Shown here one piece after another: positions 1-6,800 of a stretch of DNA of 13,664 nucleotides. The stretch's first letter is position 1. The number at the start of each line of letters is the position of its first letter. Origin of the DNA: Thermoplasmata archaeon (lineage in GTDB: Archaea > Thermoplasmatota > E2 > UBA202 > DSCA01); contig JAGGSL010000068.1 in assembly GCA_021159125.1 (NCBI GenBank), forward strand, positions 1 to 13,664, given 5' to 3'. A model generated the notes under the pieces. The model saw nothing but the letters and a program-made list of their open reading frames with translations. It ran no database searches and was not told the origin of the DNA. A program made the translations under genes and the position numbers.

Positions 1-45
1 ACAGGATTAGCAATCCTGCGCCTTGCCAGGCTGGGCCATCCCCGC
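1..45 (-). tRNA. tRNA-Ser (anticodon GCU), 5' part only, cut by window edge
   Basis: Read on the minus strand from position 45, the sequence gives a 7-base acceptor 5' strand (GCGGGGA), then TG at tRNA positions 8-9, a D arm closed by GCC/GGC, and a perfect 5-bp anticodon stem (CAGGA/TCCTG) around the loop TTGCTAA. The loop places GCU at positions 34-36, which reads AGC/AGU serine codons. The anticodon loop has no intron. The window ends just after the anticodon stem, so the long variable arm expected of tRNA-Ser, the T arm and the acceptor 3' strand lie outside. The assignment rests on the anticodon and the D and anticodon arms. A TATA-like box sits about 27 nt upstream. Confidence 0.9.
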
Positions 46-66
46 TTAAGAAAGGAATATCCCATC

Positions 67-77
67 AAAATAAAAAG
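67..77 (-). promoter_or_regulatory. TATA-like box of the tRNA-Ser gene
   Basis: On the minus strand the bases read CTTTTTATTTT, centred about 27 nt upstream of the tRNA 5' end, the normal place for an archaeal TATA box. It lies directly behind the PPAT stop codon (78-80), so the tRNA has its own promoter rather than depending on PPAT read-through. Confidence 0.5.
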
Positions 78-746
78 TTAGTGATTGAAACGTGGGATGA
101 GTGCTTCCTCGGCTGTTTTTCCGGTTGTTTTGTAACCGGCTTTGTCTTCCACAATGCATCCTTCCGGGGAAAATTTTATTGTATAATCTGCATTGTTAAT
201 TGTTTTGTCATCGAATTTTATTTTCATGTGGGGAAGAAATTTCTTGAATGCTGCCTTCGCTTCCGCAATTTTTTCTTTATCCGAGGATTTGATTTTTATG
301 ACCAGCTCTTTCACCCTCTTTTTTCCTTTTATTTCCTCATTCCTTATTCTGGAAGAGCTTACAGGGATACCATCATCGGCAAGAACGAAGGGGACAAGTA
401 TCACTTTCAGCTCCTTCAGCCCTTTCTTCCTCCTCATTTTGTTTATCTCGTCAGCCCCTCCGGCAGTTTCAGGGGACACGACAATGGCATCAAAATCGCC
501 ATCCACTGCGGGCCCGTATGGATCATCAAGCATAACTATGACTGCTTTCTTTCCAAATTTTTCCATTATAAATTTCTCAAGGTTGTTTTTTCTCTCTTCG
601 TATCCTGCCACTCTCTTCCCAAGCTTTTTGACAAGTTTGTCGGATGTTATGCCTATTGTGACCTCTCCATATTCAAATGCCTTTTTCAGCAGTGCTTCGT
701 GTCCTTCGTGGAGAATGCTGAATGTTCCGCCCAGGCATACCTTCAT
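78..746 (-). CDS. coaD: Archaeal phosphopantetheine adenylyltransferase with C-terminal extension
   Basis: Predicted to transfer AMP from ATP to 4'-phosphopantetheine, giving dephospho-CoA, the penultimate step of cytosolic CoA synthesis. The nucleotidyltransferase signature is clear: GGTFSILHEGH at residues 6-16 contains the HxGH motif, and PVSSSRIR at 128-135 is the second ATP-binding motif. Known archaeal PPATs are about 150-160 residues. This one has 222, so residues 146-222 are an extra domain. That domain starts like a DUF84/YjjX NTP phosphatase (strand, then SSDKEKIAEAKAAFKKF), but it is far too short for the full fold and I see no catalytic motif. Thermoplasma relatives are known to carry PPAT/NTP-phosphatase fusions, so it may be a shortened version. 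The ATG at 746 lacks a Shine-Dalgarno and has a TATA-like box 25 nt upstream. The gene is divergent from the phosphoesterase gene. Confidence 0.9.
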   Translation of the reverse strand: MKVCLGGTFSILHEGHEALLKKAFEYGEVTIGITSDKLVKKLGKRVAGYEERKNNLEKFIMEKFGKKAVIVMLDDPYGPAVDGDFDAIVVSPETAGGADEINKMRRKKGLKELKVILVPFVLADDGIPVSSSRIRNEEIKGKKRVKELVIKIKSSDKEKIAEAKAAFKKFLPHMKIKFDDKTINNADYTIKFSPEGCIVEDKAGYKTTGKTAEEALIPRFNH

Positions 747-766
747 TGATTCATAATGCCCTGCTC

Positions 767-775
767 ATTTTTTAC
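767..775 (-). promoter_or_regulatory. TATA-like box of the PPAT gene
   Basis: The minus strand reads GTAAAAAAT, centred about 25 nt upstream of the PPAT ATG, which predicts a leaderless transcript. It lies back to back with the phosphoesterase box at 795-804. Confidence 0.5.
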
Positions 776-794
776 AGTTGTGATGCACGAAAAA

Positions 795-804
795 GGTTAA
801 AAAC
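795..804 (+). promoter_or_regulatory. TATA-like box of the secreted phosphoesterase gene
   Basis: GGTTAAAAAC is centred 24 nt before the ATG at 824. The core GTTAAAAAC recurs at the same distance before the macro-domain gene (10100-10108). A leaderless transcript is inferred. A second AT-rich run (GATATAAA, 813-820) is too close to the start codon to act as the TATA box for this start. Confidence 0.5.
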
Positions 805-823
805 GAAGATAAGATATAAATTG

Positions 824-2359
824 ATGAGAAAAACAGTATATTTTTTGGCGCTCATACTTGTTTTCGGAAGCGCTCCTTTGGTCGGAAATCAATCGCCTGC
901 CGGCAATTCTGAAGCAGTTTATACCGAAGCAGTATACAACGAAGCAAATGCAACATTGAGCGATTACGTGCTTACAAACCCCGGAATTAAGATTATTTAC
1001 CCTCTTTTTTCAACACCGGCAATAGTCAAGAAAGGAGGAAATTTCAGCATTATGGTGAGTTTTGATGGGGCACCCGAGCAATGGGAGTGTGAAATCTCCA
1101 CGGCTTATGACATAGTATGCGAAGATTATTTTCTCACAGTCGAAGATGAGGAATACAACCCGACCAGCGGTTTATGGATTTTGAATGTGACTGTTCCTTC
1201 AAACGTTAATGAAGACCTTTACAACATAACAGTCGTTGCTTATTCTGATGGAGATAAATACCAGGCAGACGAGCCAAGGTCGGTTTCTGTAGTAAATGAG
1301 TTCAAAAACAATTTTTCCTTTGTTCACCTTACCGATTTCCATATAGGCGACCCCAGAGGGATGACAGTTGACGTGCGCAAGACCATCGGATGGAAGGCGG
1401 CAAGGAAAAGCGTCGAGGAAATAAATCTTCTCAACCCAGATTTTGTTATCATAACGGGCGACCTTGTTTTCGGGCAGCTTTATCCGTTCGAATATTCTGT
1501 GGAATACAGAAAATGTTACAAAATACTCCAGCAGTTTGACGTTCCAACATTTTTATGCCCCGGAAACCACGACGGTTACATCCAGACAGGGCAGGACGGC
1601 TTCAAGCTCTGGGAGAAGTTCATAGGCCCGCTGTACTACTCCTTTAATTACGGTGATTATCACTTCACTTCTGTCAATTCGTATGATTGGCCTGCACCGA
1701 GCAGATGGGCAATATCTTATGCCCCGCTTCAGTGGGGAGGGCATATACAGGAAGAGCAGATGAAATGGATTGAAAAAGACCTTGAGCATTCAACAAATGC
1801 AAAAGCAAGGTTTATCATGCTTCATCACAACCCCCTCTGGGATACAAAAAACGATTCGCTTCTGAAAAATGGGAATTACACGGGAAGAGAGGAGTTGCTA
1901 AGCCTGATAGAAAAATATAATGTAAGCGCTGTATTTGACGGGCACGTTCATTATGACAATGTGACAGAACAGAACGGAACCCTTTATATCACAACAACCA
2001 CCTGTGCAAGCGAGTTGAGTGCTGAAGATGCGTACTGGGGTTATCGCCTTATTGAAGTGGAAGATGGCAAAATCGTTTCATACAATTATAAAGAGCCGAA
2101 ATACTCCATTCCATTATACCGCCTCAACTGCACTTATTCCGAAAACGATGGCTCCGCAAGCACTGTGAGTGCGGAGATAGAGAATGATTTGGAAATGAAT
2201 GTGGAAGCCACGCTTCATTTTTATGTGCCCCCCGGAGACTATGAAGTCGATAACGGAGAAATTATCAGGGAGGCGGAGGCCAACGGAATAGAAAGAGTGG
2301 ATGTGAGCACCTCAATTCCCCCCACCACTTCAATGGAAGTCGTAATTCATCCTTCATAA
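824..2359 (+). CDS. Secreted calcineurin-like metallophosphoesterase
   Basis: A 511-residue exported protein predicted to hydrolyse a phosphoester outside the membrane; the substrate cannot be read from sequence. Residues 1-21 are a signal peptide (basic start, then a hydrophobic stretch). Residues about 50-159 form an Ig-like beta domain. The dinuclear-metal phosphoesterase core spans about 164-420 and has all the expected motifs: TDFHIGD (170-176), GD (212-213), GNHD (247-250), a histidine pair (334-335) and GHVH (373-376). The remaining residues to 511 look like a second beta domain. No C-terminal membrane anchor is visible, so it may be released or a lipid- or wall-associated form I cannot recognise. 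An upstream in-frame ATG at 722 is rejected because it lies inside the PPAT gene and would bury the signal peptide. The stop codon directly abuts that of RNase J on the other strand. Confidence 0.9.
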   Translation: MRKTVYFLALILVFGSAPLVGNQSPAGNSEAVYTEAVYNEANATLSDYVLTNPGIKIIYPLFSTPAIVKKGGNFSIMVSFDGAPEQWECEISTAYDIVCEDYFLTVEDEEYNPTSGLWILNVTVPSNVNEDLYNITVVAYSDGDKYQADEPRSVSVVNEFKNNFSFVHLTDFHIGDPRGMTVDVRKTIGWKAARKSVEEINLLNPDFVIITGDLVFGQLYPFEYSVEYRKCYKILQQFDVPTFLCPGNHDGYIQTGQDGFKLWEKFIGPLYYSFNYGDYHFTSVNSYDWPAPSRWAISYAPLQWGGHIQEEQMKWIEKDLEHSTNAKARFIMLHHNPLWDTKNDSLLKNGNYTGREELLSLIEKYNVSAVFDGHVHYDNVTEQNGTLYITTTTCASELSAEDAYWGYRLIEVEDGKIVSYNYKEPKYSIPLYRLNCTYSENDGSASTVSAEIENDLEMNVEATLHFYVPPGDYEVDNGEIIREAEANGIERVDVSTSIPPTTSMEVVIHPS

Positions 2360-3685
2360 TCATTCTATTGTTACACTCTGCCCGTTCTGGAGCAGGTAAA
2401 CATCTTTGCCGAGGCGGTATCCCATTTCAGATGCCAGGGTGGCTGCAGAAGCCAGTTTTTGCATGTTTCCATGGGCAGGAATTATAACATCTGGCGAAAT
2501 GATTTTTATTAAATCTCTCAGATCTTCTCTTGATGCATGCCCCGAGACATGTATGTCCTTGAACATTCTTGCCTTTTTGTTATGAAGTTTGTGCTCGAGA
2601 ATCTTTCTGTTTGCCTGAATCATGGGTGTAGGGATAACGCCGCATGCAAAAACAATGAAATCATCGGGCATTATGGCAAATGGTATCTCGCTGTTCGCCA
2701 TTTTTGACAGTGTGGCATTGGGCTCCCCCTGCCCGCCCGTCGCCACTATCATATACTTTTCTCTATTTTTATTCATCTCCTCCAGCCTTTTTTTGGCGCC
2801 GAACGTGCTTTTTATTATTTCTGCATTTTTGGAGAAGTTCACGAAGCCCAGTTTTTCTGCCGCCCCTATATAATCGCTGAGCGAGCGGCCTATAAAAACA
2901 ATCTTTCTGTCCAGATGGTTCCCCATGTCAACAATGCTTTTCAGGCGCGCAATGTGGGATGAAAAAGTGGTTACGATGATTCCGTGTCCTTCTGTTTCCA
3001 TTCCCAGGAGCACATCTCTAAGCATCTCCCTTGCGACAGATTCGGAGAAAGTCTTTTTCTCTTCCTCCGCATTTGTGGAATCGAGGATTAACGCAATAAC
3101 GTGCTCTTTCCCGAGCGCCTTCAGCCTTTTTTTATTGGTCTTGCTTCCAACAATCGGATGGTTATCGAATTTGTAGTCGAGGGAATAAAGTATATTTCCC
3201 TGTGGCAGCGATATGTTTACCATTGATGCCTGTATAATCGAGTGGGTCACATGTATAAACTCTACCTCTATGTTTTTGGAAACCTGGTACCTGGAATTCG
3301 GATTTATCGTTATAAGCTTGTTTTTTAGCTCGAATGATTTGTTATGCGTCATTCTTTTGAGCGTTTCTATCGTGTACGGGGTTGATACGATAGGGCACTT
3401 GTATCTGTGAGCAATCCATCTCACAGCCCCTATGTGGTCCAGGTGGGCATGGCTTAAAATTATTGCTTTAACCTTTTTTTTAATTGAGGATATGGAATTA
3501 TCGTTGGGGATAGCATCCTCCTGAACAAGTTTTTGATATGACAGATGCTCATCATCCTGAAGGGGCACATATCTGTCCAGATAAAGTCCCATGTCGATGA
3601 TAACCGCTTCATTTCCGATTTCAATACATGTCATGTTTCTGCCAACCTCATCATATCCGCCGACAGCATGCAATACGATACTCAT
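2360..3685 (-). CDS. Archaeal ribonuclease J (metallo-beta-lactamase/beta-CASP 5'-3' exonuclease)
   Basis: A 441-residue cytosolic enzyme. Family members degrade RNA 5' to 3' using two zinc ions. The opening GGYDEVGRNMT is characteristic of archaeal RNase J. The metal ligands are present: HAHLDH (79-84), VTHS (146-149), LDYKFD (169-174). The beta-CASP part shows TTFSSHIARL (239-248) and ATGGQGEP (315-322), then SGHAS (381-385) and PAHGN (403-407) return to the lactamase fold. The length is normal for the archaeal family. The ATG at 3685 has a TATA-like box 24 nt upstream and no Shine-Dalgarno, so a leaderless mRNA is likely. The gene is divergent from the surface-protein gene and converges with the phosphoesterase gene with no spacing. 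The related KH-containing aCPSF1 is excluded because no KH region precedes the lactamase fold. Confidence 0.95.
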   Translation of the reverse strand: MSIVLHAVGGYDEVGRNMTCIEIGNEAVIIDMGLYLDRYVPLQDDEHLSYQKLVQEDAIPNDNSISSIKKKVKAIILSHAHLDHIGAVRWIAHRYKCPIVSTPYTIETLKRMTHNKSFELKNKLITINPNSRYQVSKNIEVEFIHVTHSIIQASMVNISLPQGNILYSLDYKFDNHPIVGSKTNKKRLKALGKEHVIALILDSTNAEEEKKTFSESVAREMLRDVLLGMETEGHGIIVTTFSSHIARLKSIVDMGNHLDRKIVFIGRSLSDYIGAAEKLGFVNFSKNAEIIKSTFGAKKRLEEMNKNREKYMIVATGGQGEPNATLSKMANSEIPFAIMPDDFIVFACGVIPTPMIQANRKILEHKLHNKKARMFKDIHVSGHASREDLRDLIKIISPDVIIPAHGNMQKLASAATLASEMGYRLGKDVYLLQNGQSVTIE

Positions 3686-3703
3686 GAGTGGATATGGAAA
3701 ATA

Positions 3704-3714
3704 GAATATTTAAC
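3704..3714 (-). promoter_or_regulatory. TATA-like box of RNase J
   Basis: The minus strand reads GTTAAATATTC, centred about 24 nt upstream of the RNase J ATG at 3685. No Shine-Dalgarno occurs between the box and the start codon. Confidence 0.5.
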
Positions 3715-3758
3715 ATTTGATAGAAATTTTGGACGCCGATTGCCCGATAAAAATAAAA

Positions 3759-3767
3759 AACTTTAAG
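3759..3767 (+). promoter_or_regulatory. Possible TATA-like box of the surface-protein gene
   Basis: AACTTTAAG lies about 40 nt before the ATG at 3804. Transcription would begin near 3789, giving a short leader that just includes the GAGGTG ribosome site at 3793-3798. The alternative TTTATAAAG at 3781-3789 is too close to the ATG to leave that site in the mRNA. The choice is uncertain. Confidence 0.3.
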
Positions 3768-3792
3768 TGTAAGGGGTGTATTTATAAAGATA

Positions 3793-3798
3793 GAGGTG
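3793..3798 (+). promoter_or_regulatory. Shine-Dalgarno site that fixes the surface-protein start
   Basis: GAGGTG lies 5 nt before the ATG at 3804 and matches the archaeal 16S rRNA 3' end. It selects this ATG over the in-frame one at 3717, which would add a charged, cysteine-bearing stretch in front of the signal peptide. This differs from the leaderless divergent neighbour. Confidence 0.7.
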
Positions 3799-3803
3799 CA
3801 CAT

Positions 3804-6800
3804 ATGAAAAGAGGGGCCGGGATCGCGCTAGCGATAGTTATATCTTTTTTGTTAGTGGGTATTTTAAACATTGGCGGAATGGATAGGGGGAGCGTCAACG
3901 CTTTCCCGACAGGGAATATACTTTTCGTGGATTCTACGTGGACTCCCGACGGGGAAAATGACAAGTATAACAGCATTCAGGATGCAATAAACAATGCGAG
4001 CAGCGGAGACATCATTTATGTCTTCGACGGAACATACGAGGAGAATCTTTTCATAGGCGAAAGTTTGCAAATTGTGGGGGAAAACAATGTTATTCTAAGC
4101 GGTATAGAGAATCATAATGCCATCCATGTTATGGCAGACGGCGTGACCATATCAAACTTTACGGTCATGAACGGAGCCGTATCGGGCATTCTCATCAATG
4201 GAAGTCTTGGCGGGCATAATGTAACTGTAAAGAACTGCATCATAACCGGCAATGGAAAGGAGGGAGTTTTGCTTGACAATACATACGGCAATTCTTTCAT
4301 CAACTGTTCAATATATGGAAATCCAACAGCCATAAAAGGGCAGCATTCTCACAACGACATCGTAATGAATTCGGAGATTCATTCCGGGGATTGGGGGATA
4401 GTTTTTTATGATTGTGAAAACTCCTCTATTGAGGACTCTATTCTTTACGGTCATGAGAATAAGTCAATCAACATTGAGAACTCCGAAAATATGACGGTGA
4501 GGAACTGCAATCTTTATGACAATTTTTGTGGTATCAGACTGAACAACTCCGTCAATTCTTTAATAGAGGGCTGCAACATCACGGGAAACATTGTCGGAAT
4601 CAGGATAGATGGCTCATCGAACAATACCGTCACAAACTGCAATATTTACAGCAATGTTGGTTATGGGATATACATACCGGATTTTATTCCCCCATCTGCC
4701 AACAATACAATTCACCACAACAATATAATGGGCAATGGAGAAAATGCATATGACGAATGCAACAGCACATGGAACACAAGCGTTGGCAATTACTGGGGTG
4801 ACTATACCGGCACAGATGCTGACGGAGATGGAATGGGCGACATTCCCTATTCAATATATGGTGGCGGCGAAGATTATCATCCTCTCATATATCAGATAAT
4901 GATTCCTTCCCTCTTTGTATGGGTGGATGATGACTTCAATTTGTCCACTCCAGGATGGGGGATAGACCATTTTGACAACATACAGGAGGCAATAGATGAT
5001 TTGAAGGACGGTGGGATATGCTATGTCCATCCCGGCAATTACGAAGGATGCACAATATCAAAAACCATAACCCTCATAGGTGAGGAAGGTGCAAATATCT
5101 CGTCAAGCAGTGACGGAATTTTCATTACTGCAGATAGCGTAACTGTAAAAGGATTTTCAATCTCTGCACAGGGCAACGGAATAAAAATACAGAATGCAGA
5201 AAACGTAGCAATATACGGATGCAGTGCAGAAGGCGGAATATTCGGGCTTTATTCGGTCAACTCCCATGATTGTGAGATTGCCGACAGCGAATTTTATAAC
5301 AATATAAAGGGGATGTACATATTCAACTCTTCGGGTTTAAGCATAACAGGCAATTCAATAAGCAATAACAGTTACTTCGGAATAGAGATAAGTCACGCCT
5401 CGTCAGATAACCGGATAAGCGATTGCCAGATAGAAAACAACGGAAATTATGGCATATATATCACCCAGAGCTCGAACGGGAACAAAATATATCATAACAA
5501 CTTCATCAACAACACTGCCTATGATATATGCAGCAACAAGTGGGGCTCAACCTATGAAGATGTACTTGGAAACTACTGGAGTGACTATACCGGAGAAGAC
5601 AGCAACAGAGACGGAATGGGCGACATGCCATATGCCATAGACGGCGGCGAAGTCGATTCATATCCTCTCATCCATAAAATCACAGATCCTCCCTCTTTTG
5701 TCTGGGTCAACCCTTCATTTAACGATTCATTTCCTGGCTGGGGTCTTGATCACTTCGTATCCATAAGTACGGCTGTAGGAACCGTCCAGGCAGGCGGCGG
5801 CGCCTTCGTCTTCCCCGGCGTATATGCCGAAAATGTGGCTTTGAATAATGAGATCACAATAAGCGGTGCAGGTAGTGGAGAGACGATAGTTGAGGGAAAT
5901 GGGGCGCCTGCATTTTACATTTCCGGGCAGGACGTGAGAGTCCATGATTTTGGTGTGAGAAATTGCTGGAACGATGCAGGCATTAGTATTTTTGGAATAA
6001 ATGCAGGCATTTTTGGTTGCGATATATACGACAGTTATTACGGCATTTATATACATGCCATGAATGCGACCGTTGAATGGAGCAGCATACATGGCAATTC
6101 CTTCACAGGGCTGATGATGGAAAGCTCCCAGCAGTCAGAAATCAAAAATTGCAGCATATATGAAAACAATAACGGTGTTGTAATATCATCTTCTTCATAC
6201 AATGTTGTGGAGAAAAATAACATAATAAGCAATTCCGTATACGGTCTCAAAATACAGAGTTTCTCGAATCATAATGCTCTGTCCTACAATTTGTTCGAAA
6301 ACAACATATATGGTCTGCATGCACAGCAGTCGTCAGGCAATGTCATCTACCTTAACGACTTTATAGGAAATGTTGTGCATGCCACGGATACGGGAATGGA
6401 TGATTGGGATAATGATGGCATTGGCAATTACTGGGATGATTATACCGGCGTGGATAACAACTTTGACGGCATAGGGGACAGCCCTTATACCATACCTGGC
6501 AGTGTGAACGTTGATCACTATCCTTTGATAAGGAGAGCAGGGCTTCCCGTGGCATATTTCATTTATATCCCTTCAGGTGGAATTGATACAGAGACGGAAA
6601 TCAGCTTTATTGATATGTCGGTTGACCTTGACGGAAGCATTGTTTCGTGGACATGGGATTTCGGAGATGGAAACACCTCTTTTCTTGAAAATCCGTTCCA
6701 CAGTTATGGGGATGACGGTACATACAATGTTACGCTTGAAATAATAGATGACGACGGGAATAACGGAACTGCAGAAGCAGAAATATATGTTGCAAATGTT

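Noticed and set aside
81..749. A 222-codon open frame on the plus strand opposite the PPAT gene
   Set aside because: It mirrors PPAT almost exactly, shows no recognisable domain, is rich in Phe and Cys, and has no promoter or ribosome site. It is a shadow frame.
722..823. N-terminal extension of the phosphoesterase from ATG 722
   Set aside because: It would overlap the divergent PPAT start and both promoters and place 34 residues before an excellent signal peptide.
3717..3803. N-terminal extension of the surface protein from ATG 3717
   Set aside because: It precedes the signal peptide, overlaps the RNase J promoter region, and lacks the Shine-Dalgarno that sits before ATG 3804.
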